This document shows positions 16,585 through 24,179 of a stretch of 24,179 nucleotides of DNA, one piece after another. Every line of letters begins with the position of its first letter. The stretch's first letter is position 1. Source of the stretch: Tenericutes bacterium 4572_104 (GTDB taxonomy: Bacteria; Bacillota_I; Bacilli_A; Izemoplasmatales; UBA5603); NCBI GenBank assembly GCA_002084435.1, contig NBLG01000007.1:1-24179 (forward strand), in the 5' to 3' direction. The translations under genes were made by a program, and so were the position numbers. Below the pieces are notes generated by a model, which saw only the letters and a list, made by a program, of their open reading frames with translations, made no database searches and was not told the DNA's origin.

Positions 16585-16821
16585 ATGTATAAAATATTTA
16601 TTGATCTAGAAATGAACCCAATAGATAAGAAGTATAAGGAAATAGATCACTATTCGAACTATATTAAGCCTGAGTACAATGAAACAATTACTAGAAAGAT
16701 TCACTTGTTAACAGGTATTAATAATGAAACGTTGAAAGAAGCAGTACATATTAAAGACGGCATACATTCCTTCTTATCTTGGTGCGAAGACATATGTGGA
16801 AAAAGCAATAAAAAACTATAA
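16585..16821 (+). pseudogene. Truncated DEDDh 3'-5' exonuclease with internal deletion
   Basis: The first residues IFIDLEMNPIDKKYKE carry the Asp-x-Glu motif of small DEDDh exonucleases. YIKPEYNETITRKIHLLTGI and the FLSWC segment match later parts of that family. The stretch that normally lies between (a NEIIEIGAVKL-like strand, ~20-25 residues) is missing in frame between KKYKE and IDHYSNY. After SWCED the homology stops and the frame ends at TAA 16819-16821, so the second and third catalytic motifs are gone. The product cannot be an active exonuclease. A good ribosome site remains, so a 78-residue peptide may still be made. The family assignment is from recalled motif patterns. Confidence 0.7.
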
Positions 16822-16933
16822 TGTACAATATGCAGAGATAAAACATGCCGAATCAGTAAATATAACTCATAATAGAAAAGGTGCAGTCGAATCCGTTTTG
16901 AATTATGTGGAGAAGCAACAAGACAAAAAATAA
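16736..16933 (+). pseudogene. Unassigned coding remnant ending in a TAATG overlap
   Basis: In the frame one base along from the exonuclease remnant, an open stretch from 16736 to TAA 16931-16933 reads YVEKAIKNYNVQYAEIKHAE followed by SVNITHNRKGAVESVLNYVE. The amphipathic, low-complexity-free composition looks like the C-terminal end of a real protein rather than an antisense shadow. It has no start codon with a ribosome site. Its stop overlaps the ATG of the membrane protein at 16933 (TAATG), a typical coupling arrangement. I do not recognise the family. It may be the tail of the same broken gene after a frameshift, or of another gene joined by deletion. Confidence 0.4.
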
Positions 16934-17799
16934 TGAACCAATTGTTTAACAAAAAATATATTAAGAGAAAGATTATTATAATTGCTGTTATAACAATCTT
17001 ATTTTTCATAATAGGTGCATCTGGAGGCGATAAAGAACAGATTGATCGTACAGGACAGGCAAAAACACCATCAGGATCATCAGTTTATGAAGGAGATAAT
17101 TATTCTGAGGTTATTGATAAGTTTGAAGAACGTGGTTTCACGAATATAAAATCAGTTACGATTGAAGACCTGATTATAGGTTTGTTTACTAAAGATGGTG
17201 AAGTTGAATCAGTTTCAGTGGATGGTGATATCAATTACTCTTCAAGTACATGGTATCTTAACGATGTTGAAGTAATAATTACATATCATACATTTCCAAA
17301 CGATGAAACTGAGGAAAAATCAGAAACAGAGGAAGACGGTAATAATGAAGGTATAAAAGAAAGTATAGAGTTAGAAATAACAACTAATGAAGATGCAGAA
17401 GCCAGTAGTAGAGAGGTGAGTGGATTTGACACAGCAATTAACCAAAGTACAACTTGGTGTGGAATTGATTTTTATTTCCCTACATATTATGATGTGTTAG
17501 ATGAAAATTCTCATTTAACATGATTGATGCAAATTGATTTGTGTTATTTGATAGATGAAGATGAAAAAACGATTTCAACCTTTACTACGATGGATTATTA
17601 TGTACATACTGCCACATATTCAGGTGATTTTAATAATGGAATTGTCTGGGACTGGGATGGATTAGAGATGAAAGCTCATTATAACTATGTGGATCAAGAC
17701 GCTACTTTAATCATCCATGATGCAAATGGTATTGAAAATAAAGCATTAAACCTTGGAGTAGATATTATTGAAGGATATTTAAAGAAGTATGGTAATTAA
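16933..17799 (+). pseudogene. Membrane-anchored extracellular protein interrupted by one in-frame TGA
   Basis: Residues ~12-30 (KRKIIIIAVITILFFIIGA) form one membrane segment after a short basic N-terminus, so the bulk faces outside. The next part, with EGDNYSEVIDKFEERGFTNI and a VSVDGD segment, resembles the PASTA-like repeat of small Gram-positive envelope proteins (DUF4839-like, recalled). A Glu/Asp/Thr-rich linker leads to a C-terminal domain. TGA at 17521-17523 splits the frame, and the same frame continues without shift for 91 codons to TAA 17797-17799, including a good domain-like sequence (WDWDGLEMKAHYNYVDQD). The simplest reading is a nonsense mutation; TTG/ATG codons straight after the TGA have no ribosome site. 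The upstream coding remnant overlaps the start by TAATG. No ribosome site is at standard distance, so the N-terminus may also be altered. Confidence 0.65.
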
Positions 17800-17909
17800 A
17801 ATTGTAGTATAAAAATTCATAGTTATCTTAAACATAACAGTATCTAACAGTTGCGATTTATATCAAAATAGTTGTTAAGTACAATCAAAAATAAAAAAAG
17901 GAAAATAAA

Positions 17910-18134
17910 ATGAAGTATACAAGAGAACAAATGATTTGCAAATTAAATGATTTTAGTACGTTTTATCAAAAAGCTGAAATTAACTATAAAGGGAAAACAG
18001 AGAATAACGAACTATATAATGAAATCGTAGCAGAATATATATTAGAAAGTAAAGAGGGTTTTAATGGAATTCGAATAATAGAAAGAAACTCATATATAGT
18101 CGAATCACATGCTAATAGAAAATCTAATTGTTGA
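17910..18134 (+). CDS. Short hypothetical protein, probably 3'-truncated by IS remnant
   Basis: A 74-codon frame starts at ATG 17910 after AAAGGA at 17897-17902. The first ~62 residues (MKYTREQMICKLNDFSTFYQ and onward) have ordinary soluble-protein composition, but I do not recognise them. The last dozen residues overlap the start of the IS3 OrfB fragment in another frame, so the natural C-terminus has probably been lost at a junction near 18090-18110. The preceding 110 bases (17800-17909) show only AT-rich sequence, with a TTGCGA hexamer and no well-spaced -10 box. Confidence 0.45.
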   Translation: MKYTREQMICKLNDFSTFYQKAEINYKGKTENNELYNEIVAEYILESKEGFNGIRIIERNSYIVESHANRKSNC

Positions 18135-18315
18135 TATTTTTAAATCTAGCAGAAAAAATTATGGAACTAGAAAAATAAAAAAAGAATTAAGTAAAAATGA
18201 CTATAAAGTATCCAGAAGAAAAATTGGAAGAATAATGAAAAAATACAATTTAATCTCTACCTATACTATAAAACAATATAAAAATCATAAATCCAAATCA
18301 AAGCCTAATGCCTAA
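18109..18315 (+). pseudogene. N-terminal remnant of an IS3-family OrfB transposase
   Basis: The frame reads LIVDIFKSSRKNYGTRKIKK followed by SRRKIGRIMKKYNLISTYTI, which matches the HTH_21-type N-terminal region of IS3/IS150-group OrfB (spacing YGxRxI...VSRRKIGRIMKKYNL). The DDE catalytic core (~200 residues) and the OrfA partner are absent, and a TAG lies just before the ATG in the same frame. It is a dead fragment cut on both sides. Its 3' end runs directly into the putative group II intron domain V. Confidence 0.8.
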
Positions 18316-18368
18316 ATAGGGCAAGTCCGGTTCTGTAAGGGATTGCCTCCGTGAGGAGGCACCTCCTT
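18301..18368 (+). ncRNA. Probable domains V and VI of a group II intron (remnant)
   Basis: Bases 18301-18333 fit the shape of domain V. An AGCC near the 5' side carries the AGC triad and pairs with CGGTT on the 3' side with the usual G-U pair. An inner GCC/GGC stem closes an AAAT-type loop, and two unpaired bases (AA) sit on the 3' side as in the consensus. Two pairs are broken (18306/18328 and 18307/18327). It is followed, after CTGT, by a strong hairpin 18337-18368: AAGG/CCTT, an internal loop, then TGCCTCC/GGAGGCA with a GTGA loop, where domain VI should be. No intron ORF or 5' end is present, so splicing is impossible. The hairpin lacks a T-run and is not a good terminator for either flanking unit. 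The assignment is by eye. Confidence 0.45.
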
Positions 18369-18381
18369 AGCACCTTCGCAC

Positions 18382-18978
18382 TCATGTCACTTTCTTCTTG
18401 AAAAACTTTACAATAAAGTCACCTAAATTATGTATAAGTGCCATTGGTATAAAAACGACGGTGCTAAGGAGAATTGCAAGTTCATAGCCTAAGCTACTTT
18501 TGTCAACAGGATTGCCTGAGAGCCTATTTTTAAAAGCACCTAAGGCTATACCAGATACGTTTCCGAACATGATAACTCTTGTTGCAGCTAATATAGCATA
18601 AGCTTTTTTATTGCCATAGGTTGTTATTAGTCTATTCCAAGCTGAACGGTTAGGCTTACCTTTAAGTTCAGCATAATGTTGAGCAAAAAAGATGGCAACA
18701 CTTTCGTTTGTAGGGGTATTACTTAGATTACCAGTTAATAGACTAGAAATCTCTTCATCAGATATGCCGTTTTTAAGAGCTTCTGACGTATGATAATATG
18801 AACACATCTGACATCCATTTACTTCTGTAACAGCAAGCATAATTCTTGATATAAAGTTTTTGTCTAAATCACCAGATTTTTTTCCACGTATTAAATATTT
18901 AATTGTTTTTATAGCGTATCTAATGATAGTATAGTATTCACCGACACTATAGAATCGCTTATTAAATTGTTGACTCAT
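18382..18978 (-). CDS. Carboxymuconolactone decarboxylase/AhpD-like protein with membrane tail, 198 aa
   Basis: The AhpD-type active-site motif is complete: Glu52, then Cys56-x-x-Cys59 and His63 in EVNGCQMCSYYH. Proteins of this fold are small all-helical disulfide/peroxide-linked enzymes or decarboxylases. The C-terminal end (ELAILLSTVVFIPMALIHNL then a basic tail FFKKKVT) looks like one membrane segment, unusual for the family and consistent with a membrane location. It is the last gene of the marR-RND-adaptor operon, 21 bp after the adaptor stop, with an AGGAAG ribosome site. It may protect against, or chemically modify, the exported compound. The substrate is unknown. Confidence 0.82.
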   Translation of the reverse strand: MSQQFNKRFYSVGEYYTIIRYAIKTIKYLIRGKKSGDLDKNFISRIMLAVTEVNGCQMCSYYHTSEALKNGISDEEISSLLTGNLSNTPTNESVAIFFAQHYAELKGKPNRSAWNRLITTYGNKKAYAILAATRVIMFGNVSGIALGAFKNRLSGNPVDKSSLGYELAILLSTVVFIPMALIHNLGDFIVKFFKKKVT

Positions 18979-18999
18979 ATTCTTCCTACTTTCTTTGAT

Positions 19000-20256
19000 T
19001 TATTCTTCTTCTGTATCTTGAATAACAACTAGCTGCCCATCAACTACAAAATCTTGACCGATAACTACAATCTTATCACCTACAGCAAGATCACCTTTGA
19101 TTTCAATTCTTTTACCATCATTAACGCCAAGTTCTACAATTACTTTTCTAACATTTTCACCGTCTTCGTTTAATATATAAATGTAAGACTCTTGATTCAA
19201 AACATCTACCATTAAAGAAGTTTTATCTATCATGAAGACATGCTCAATTCTTTTGGTTTGAATAAAACCCTCTACATACATACCTGAGGTGTAGGTATTA
19301 TCTGAATTTTCTAATTGAATTTCAACAGGATAATAGCCAGCCTTAGCTTTTAAAGATATACTTGACACTGTACCAATTTTTTCGTTTTCCATATAATCAA
19401 AGCTTAATCGAACGTATTGACCAACTTCTATTTCATGAATATACTTTTCCATAATGTTTACATTAAGAATCATTATAGAATCATCAATAATGGTAACTCC
19501 CGTTGATCCTTGATTCATTAGACCCTCTTGTACTGTTATTTCAGTAACTAAACCACCAATTGGTGCTACAACAAGTAAATCATCATATTTGTCTTCATAG
19601 TCATTTACTGAAATACTGTTGTTCTCAAGAGCATTATTGTATGAATTTTGTGCTGAATTATAATTTAACTGAGTTGATTCATAGGTAAGTTGTGCCTGAC
19701 TATAATTAAGTTGGGCTTGTTCATAATTATTTAATGCACCATCAAGTTCTACTTGTGTTGAAATTCCGCTATTAAATAAATCGACAGTAACTTCATAGTT
19801 ATTTTTTGTTGTTGTGAGGCTCATGGCTCTAAGCTCTAAGTCATTCTCTCTTTGTTTTAAACTAAGCATTTGCAAATCTAAAGAACTTTTAGCATTAACT
19901 ATATTACTTTCTTTTTGCAATAAATCTTTGTCTTTAGATGAATCTAGACTATTGGCTTCAAGTTGAAAGAGCAACGTATCTTTTTTGACATGAGTCCCAA
20001 CTTCTACAAAAATTTCTTCGACAATACCTGGGCTAAAAGGCGTTGTGAAGTAGCTATCTGTAGGCTCTAAATATCCAAATACATACACTTCCTCATTTAC
20101 TGATTCCTTTACTAAATCCTTTGTCACAACTGGAATTGCTTCTGCTGTTTTGTTTACTTCCACTGTTTCTTTGTCTGCTCTCATATTTTTCGGGGAACAT
20201 GCACTAACTAATATTATGACTAGAGTCAATAAAGTTACATATTTTAATAATTTCAT
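19000..20256 (-). CDS. RND efflux membrane-fusion (adaptor) lipoprotein, 418 aa
   Basis: The N-terminus is a lipoprotein signal: KLLKYVTLLTLVIILVSAC with the lipobox cysteine at residue 20, so the protein is anchored to the outer face of the membrane. A biotinyl-lipoyl-like beta segment (GIVEEIFVEVGTHVKKDTLL) precedes a coiled-coil hairpin with repeats of the type YxQAQLNYxSAQ. The matching second half follows (VVAPIGGLVTEITVQEG), then beta-barrel and membrane-proximal domains. It links to the RND permease encoded 17 bp upstream. The start is ATG 20256, not TTG 20268, because the GGAG site overlaps the TTG codon and lies 6 nt before the ATG. In an organism without an outer membrane the adaptor would guide substrates through the wall or regulate the pump. 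Confidence 0.9.
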   Translation of the reverse strand: MKLLKYVTLLTLVIILVSACSPKNMRADKETVEVNKTAEAIPVVTKDLVKESVNEEVYVFGYLEPTDSYFTTPFSPGIVEEIFVEVGTHVKKDTLLFQLEANSLDSSKDKDLLQKESNIVNAKSSLDLQMLSLKQRENDLELRAMSLTTTKNNYEVTVDLFNSGISTQVELDGALNNYEQAQLNYSQAQLTYESTQLNYNSAQNSYNNALENNSISVNDYEDKYDDLLVVAPIGGLVTEITVQEGLMNQGSTGVTIIDDSIMILNVNIMEKYIHEIEVGQYVRLSFDYMENEKIGTVSSISLKAKAGYYPVEIQLENSDNTYTSGMYVEGFIQTKRIEHVFMIDKTSLMVDVLNQESYIYILNEDGENVRKVIVELGVNDGKRIEIKGDLAVGDKIVVIGQDFVVDGQLVVIQDTEEE

Positions 20257-20262
20257 ACTAAT

Positions 20263-20266
20263 CTCC
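20263..20266 (-). promoter_or_regulatory. Ribosome binding site fixing the adaptor start at 20256
   Basis: On the minus strand GGAG lies 6 nt before ATG 20256. The longer frame starting at TTG 20268 would place this site inside the coding sequence and leave it with no site of its own. Confidence 0.7.
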
Positions 20267-20273
20267 AATTCTG

Positions 20274-23200
20274 TTATTCATCGATACTATGTTCGATAAA
20301 TATACCTGTTTTTGATTTGATTTTTGTTACTAGACTATCCATCATGTAATAGATGACTGGTATAACTAATAAAGTCAACAGAGTAGATGTAATAAGTCCA
20401 GAAATAAGTGCTATACCTAATTGACCATAGGTACTATTAAACACAGCTAGTGGCAATATACCGCCAATTGTTGTTATAGATGTTGCAAAAACTGGTGTAA
20501 ATCTTGTTTTAACACCTTCTACTATAGCTTCTTTTTTATCGATACCTGCACTTCGTAGATAGTTTATATAATCAATTAATACTATGGCGTCATTAACTGC
20601 AATTCCCACAAGTGCTATTATGCCCATCATTGCATAAAATCCTAGGTTATTACCTGTAAAAAATAGTCCAAACATAACCCCTGTTATGGCTAGTGGAAGA
20701 CTCATAAGGATAACTAAAGGTTGATGCAATGAGTTAAATTGAATGGATAAAATAATAAATACTAATAGAATTGCGGCTGCTAGACCAATCAACATACTTC
20801 TCATGGTTTCTTGAATATCCCCAATGCTACCACCAGTGGCTTCTTCAACACCTTTTGGTACTGTTATACCTGCAATTTTAGAGTTAAACTCTTGATTAAC
20901 AGCTGATAAATCATAAGCAGGAGCTACGTCTGCTGTAATTGTTACAACATTTAAGCCATCTTCATGATCAATGCTCTTTACTGCATCAACAATAGCAACA
21001 CTACCAATATCTGAAAAACCTACCATGTCACCAAGGGGACTTGTAAAGTATAGTTTTTCAAAATCTTGAATAGATGTAATGGAGTCTTTATCAATATAAA
21101 TCGTTACGTCAAGTTCATTGTCGTTATCTGTATATGTTGTTGCTTTTAAACCACTTATTTTGTTTCTTAGATCTTGTGATAAGGTCATGACATTAAATCC
21201 ATAACTAGAAGCTTTTTGATTATCAAATTGAATTACTAATTCTTTAGCATCACTAACTCTAGAAAATTCACTATTCACAATACCGTCTATAGTCACTAGT
21301 TCTTCATAATAAGCGCTACCTATATCTTCAAGTACATCAGGATCACTTCCTTTTAGAGATAAACTAATATCATCTGAAGATGGTCCTTGAGTAATTGCAG
21401 CATCAACGATTATTGTAGCTCCTGGAATTTTAGTACATTCCTCGCGAAGTATTTCTAAAAGTTCAAGTCCTGATAGATTTCGATCTTCTTTTAGATTAAC
21501 TTCTATAGCTGCTTCGTTACTTCCACTAGCTCCAGATCTCATCAATTGAAAACTATTATCATTTCCGATTTTTGAATTAAAAGACTCGATATCATCGTAT
21601 TTAAAAAGCATATCTTCTATATTATAAACAATCTCTCTTGTGTCATTTACCCAAGTACCTTCAGGCGCAATGACTGAAATGGTAATTAAATCTGGATCTT
21701 CAACTGGAAATAGTTCAATAGCCACTCGATCAGTTAGTAATACGGTAAAACTACTGGCAAATAATAAAAGACTGATGACAAGTATTAATACTCGTTTATA
21801 TCCTTTTGAAATAATTGAAGATAAAAATTGTTTGTATCTTGATGCTAATGATTTTGATTCATCTTTTTCTATATATACAAATTTTATATTTTTAACAAAC
21901 ATGATTAATCCAAAAACAAGTCCAAAGAGTAGTGACCAAAGGCCAAAGTCTCGAAAGGCTGCAATACTAAGGATAGCTACAAAAAGACTTGATGCTATAA
22001 TATTTATTGTCTTTCTTTTCTTAGAAATTGTTAGGTTATGTTGTTCGTTTTTCTTGAATTTAGACAAAAACCTTGATGTTAAAGCTGGTGTAATAATGAT
22101 AGAAACGAAAAAGGATGCAATAATGGCTAACACTATTGTTAGAGGTAATGCTCGAATCATTTCGCCAATTTGACCTTTCATTAACAATAATGGAAAGAAA
22201 GCTACAATAGTTGTAAGTGATGCAGCAAATACAGCTGGAGCTACTTGATTACTTCCAAATATACTCGATTTCACACGGTCAACACCAAAATCTCTTAACC
22301 TATCCACATTTTCTAGAATTACAATGGCATTATCCACAAGTAAACCTAGCGCAATGATAAAACCTGTTAATGTAAGTGTATTAAATGTCATACCAAGTAG
22401 GTCTAACAAAACCACCGAAATAAGTAATGATAAAGGTATGACAGATGCTACAATAAGAGATTCACGCAGTCCAATAAATAGAAATAATACAATGATGACG
22501 ACTAAAAATCCGGAAATTGCACTATCTAGTACTGTATCTAACTCTTGACTAACATCAAGACTCATATCTTGTGTCACAACGATATCTACTTGGTTATTTA
22601 CAAGGTCATTTATATCATTTTCAATGATTTTACGGATTTCTTCGGCAGGCTTAACCATGTCATAATTATCTTCTCGATAAACCTGTAAATAAATTGCTGG
22701 CTCCGAAGTCTTTGATTCTTCGCCTTCATTAATATAGAAATAGGCATATTCTGTAGGTGTTTTAAATCCATCGTGAACTGTTGCAATATCTTTTAGGAGA
22801 ATGACACTATTTTTACTACCTTGAATCACTATGTTTTCAATATCTTCTATAGTGTTTATGCTTTCATCAATTCTTAAATTAAATGTTTCACCTTCAAGAT
22901 ACATACTACTAAGAGGAATAGATACTTCGCTATTTGATATACTATTTTTTATTGTATTCATAGACAAATTATATCTTGTTAACTCAGATTGATTTATCAA
23001 GAGTTGAATTTCTCTAGTATAACCACCGCTTAAGACAACATCGCTTATGCCTTGAACACCTTTGAATTCTTCTTGAATGAGTTCACCATAATATTTGAGC
23101 TCTGTCATGCTAACGTCGCCTCTAACTGTTAAACTCATAATAGGCATTTCTGATATCTTAAATTCCATAATTGTAGGATCAAGAGCTCCATCTGGTAATG

Positions 23201-23594
23201 AAACACCAGCAACACTACTTTGAACATCTGTTTTAGCATCATCCATATCTGTATTTTCTTCGAATATTAAAGTTATAGATGAGTTGCCTGATTTGGATGT
23301 TGATGTCATGGAATCTAAACCATCAGTACTCTCAAGAATATTTTCAAGTGGTTCAGTAATTAGTTCCTCAATGTCATTAGCTGAGACACCTTGATAGATA
23401 ACTGAAACACTTATTGCATTCATGCTTACCTCTGGCATTGCTTCTCTTGGCATATCTAAATATGTTAAAAAACCAAAAAGAATCATGGCAAAGATTAAAA
23501 GGTAAACAACTCGAAAACGTTGAATGAAAATTTCGGATATCTTTCCTAGGATATTTATTTTTTGATTTAATTCAGTAATATTATTATGACTCAT
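20274..23594 (-). CDS. RND-family efflux permease (AcrB/HAE-like), 1106 aa
   Basis: The protein has the duplicated RND plan: a first membrane segment near residues 28-48, a large extracytoplasmic loop with the typical EAMPEVSMNAISVSVIYQG stretch, a membrane block, then the same again. The TM4 motif GLLVDNAIVILENV keeps the proton-relay Asp421 (the second Asp of AcrB is Asn422). In TM10 the lysine of AcrB is replaced: GIAVNDAIVLIDYI with Asn1001/Asp1002. This is common in Gram-positive and hydrophobic-compound exporters of the family (recalled). Two additional hydrophobic stretches near 530-570 enlarge the central loop. It should use the proton gradient to expel amphipathic drugs, lipids or peptides, together with the adaptor. 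The ribosome site AAGGAG is 8 nt before the ATG and overlaps the end of marR. Confidence 0.93.
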   Translation of the reverse strand: MSHNNITELNQKINILGKISEIFIQRFRVVYLLIFAMILFGFLTYLDMPREAMPEVSMNAISVSVIYQGVSANDIEELITEPLENILESTDGLDSMTSTSKSGNSSITLIFEENTDMDDAKTDVQSSVAGVSLPDGALDPTIMEFKISEMPIMSLTVRGDVSMTELKYYGELIQEEFKGVQGISDVVLSGGYTREIQLLINQSELTRYNLSMNTIKNSISNSEVSIPLSSMYLEGETFNLRIDESINTIEDIENIVIQGSKNSVILLKDIATVHDGFKTPTEYAYFYINEGEESKTSEPAIYLQVYREDNYDMVKPAEEIRKIIENDINDLVNNQVDIVVTQDMSLDVSQELDTVLDSAISGFLVVIIVLFLFIGLRESLIVASVIPLSLLISVVLLDLLGMTFNTLTLTGFIIALGLLVDNAIVILENVDRLRDFGVDRVKSSIFGSNQVAPAVFAASLTTIVAFFPLLLMKGQIGEMIRALPLTIVLAIIASFFVSIIITPALTSRFLSKFKKNEQHNLTISKKRKTINIIASSLFVAILSIAAFRDFGLWSLLFGLVFGLIMFVKNIKFVYIEKDESKSLASRYKQFLSSIISKGYKRVLILVISLLLFASSFTVLLTDRVAIELFPVEDPDLITISVIAPEGTWVNDTREIVYNIEDMLFKYDDIESFNSKIGNDNSFQLMRSGASGSNEAAIEVNLKEDRNLSGLELLEILREECTKIPGATIIVDAAITQGPSSDDISLSLKGSDPDVLEDIGSAYYEELVTIDGIVNSEFSRVSDAKELVIQFDNQKASSYGFNVMTLSQDLRNKISGLKATTYTDNDNELDVTIYIDKDSITSIQDFEKLYFTSPLGDMVGFSDIGSVAIVDAVKSIDHEDGLNVVTITADVAPAYDLSAVNQEFNSKIAGITVPKGVEEATGGSIGDIQETMRSMLIGLAAAILLVFIILSIQFNSLHQPLVILMSLPLAITGVMFGLFFTGNNLGFYAMMGIIALVGIAVNDAIVLIDYINYLRSAGIDKKEAIVEGVKTRFTPVFATSITTIGGILPLAVFNSTYGQLGIALISGLITSTLLTLLVIPVIYYMMDSLVTKIKSKTGIFIEHSIDE

Positions 23595-23608
23595 GTTGTC
23601 TGCTCCTT

Positions 23609-24121
23609 TTAATTTTTAAGGTTATTATCCATCTCTTTTTTTGAACCTGATTTTTCTTGTAACCTATCTAGACTTTCTTCAATAATAATAAAAGCTGACT
23701 CAAGTTTGATTTTTTCTGTATCGCTTAGTACATTTAGTTTTGTCGTCATCTGGCTCATAAGTTGTTTGAATATATTATTCGTTAGTTCTCTTCCAGTATC
23801 TGTAAGAATAATTATTTTTTTTCTTTTATCTTCATCTGATAAAATCCTTTTTATCAAACCTTGATTTTCTAATTTAGTTGCTAAATATGTATAAGATCCA
23901 TTCTCAAGTCCTACTCTCTTAGAATAAAAGCTCATACTTTCTCCTTCATTCATTTTTATTTGCATTAAGGTTCTATACTCTGATTCTTTTAGTTTTACGT
24001 CATGAATCGGGTTAAAATCTGTCATTAACGCTTGTATGAATAATGGTAATACTTCTATTCTTTTTACAAAACTCATATTATCTTCGTTCATTTCCTTCGT
24101 GATGCAAAAAAATCTTTGCAT
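23609..24121 (-). CDS. MarR-family transcriptional regulator, 170 aa
   Basis: A winged helix-turn-helix spans about residues 45-115: the helix ESEYRTLMQIKMNEGESMSF, the recognition region containing GLENGSYTYLATKLENQGLI, and the wing SDEDKRKKIIILTDTGREL with the DxRK pattern typical of MarR proteins. Flanking helices form the dimerisation part. MarR proteins repress their own operon and release DNA on binding phenolic or amphipathic ligands, matching the efflux genes downstream, which start 14 bp after its stop. The AAAGGAGG site is very close (2 nt) to ATG 24121; the next Met (residue 11) would be ~30 nt away, so 24121 is kept. A perfect palindrome in the leader supports autoregulation. Confidence 0.9.
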   Translation of the reverse strand: MQRFFCITKEMNEDNMSFVKRIEVLPLFIQALMTDFNPIHDVKLKESEYRTLMQIKMNEGESMSFYSKRVGLENGSYTYLATKLENQGLIKRILSDEDKRKKIIILTDTGRELTNNIFKQLMSQMTTKLNVLSDTEKIKLESAFIIIEESLDRLQEKSGSKKEMDNNLKN

Positions 24122-24133
24122 ATCCTCCTTTGC

Positions 24134-24145
24134 TTAGAATTCTAA
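24134..24145. promoter_or_regulatory. Palindromic operator candidate in the marR leader
   Basis: TTAGAATTCTAA is a perfect 12-bp palindrome between the -10 box and the ribosome site, a standard position for MarR autorepression. Binding here would block the promoter of the whole marR-RND-adaptor-AhpD operon. Confidence 0.6.
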
Positions 24146-24148
24146 TTA

Positions 24149-24177
24149 AGTATAGCTGCATGTTCGTATAAAAGCAA
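24149..24177 (-). promoter_or_regulatory. Promoter of the marR-RND efflux operon
   Basis: Read on the minus strand, TTGCTT (-35, 24172-24177) and TATACT (-10, 24149-24154) are separated by exactly 17 nt. The marR start is 27 nt downstream of the -10 box. Confidence 0.7.
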
Positions 24178-24179
24178 TG

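Noticed and set aside
18337..18368. Intrinsic terminator between the convergent units
   Set aside because: The hairpin is strong but no T-run follows on either strand; group II domain VI explains it better.
21640..22173. 177-codon plus-strand frame opposite the RND permease
   Set aside because: It lies wholly inside a well-supported gene on the other strand, is Ser/Lys/Ile-biased as expected from an antisense read, and has no ribosome site.

Overview
The window is AT-rich, has strong AGGAGG-type ribosome binding sites and tightly packed genes, and reads like a low-GC Gram-positive, most likely a member of the Clostridia. An RND pump with a lipoprotein adaptor but no TolC-type gene, decayed IS3 and group II intron pieces, and two P-loop ATPase/nuclease-like genes (DUF4143 and DUF234 types) fit that view. 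No rRNA, tRNA, CRISPR array or housekeeping marker is present, so the genus cannot be named.

Region 1 (1-8113, + strand) is a tightly coupled operon. It holds the tail of a small protein with winged-helix-like character, a 1485-residue SMC/MukB/JetC-like coiled-coil ATPase, a SNF2-family ATPase and a SWIM zinc-finger protein. The first junction is an 8-bp overlap and the others are 17 bp and 1 bp. Region 2 (8165-14358, + strand) holds an AAA/DUF4143 ATPase behind its own putative promoter/operator, then a 1632-residue protein that appears to join a DEDD 3'-5' exonuclease, a RecQ-type helicase and a UvrD-type helicase. Together these form a dense cluster of DNA-processing motors. I infer a condensin-like genome-surveillance or plasmid/phage defence island; this is a hypothesis, not something the sequence proves.

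Region 3 (14359-18380) is a scrapyard: a 119-bp MITE-like element with a probable target-site duplication, a stitched-together fragment of an old-yellow-enzyme-like oxidoreductase, an intact DUF234-type ATPase with its own promoter and terminator, a DEDDh exonuclease remnant with an internal deletion, a membrane-anchored extracellular protein interrupted by one in-frame TGA, a truncated hypothetical gene, the N-terminal part of an IS3-family OrfB, and what looks like the last two domains (V and VI) of a group II intron.

Region 4 (18382-24179, - strand) is a four-gene operon: MarR regulator, RND permease, lipoprotein membrane-fusion subunit and a carboxymuconolactone decarboxylase/AhpD-like protein with a membrane tail. 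It has a clear promoter and a perfect palindrome between the -10 box and the marR start, suggesting autoregulated export of a toxic compound. The two halves of the window converge on the intron remnant.
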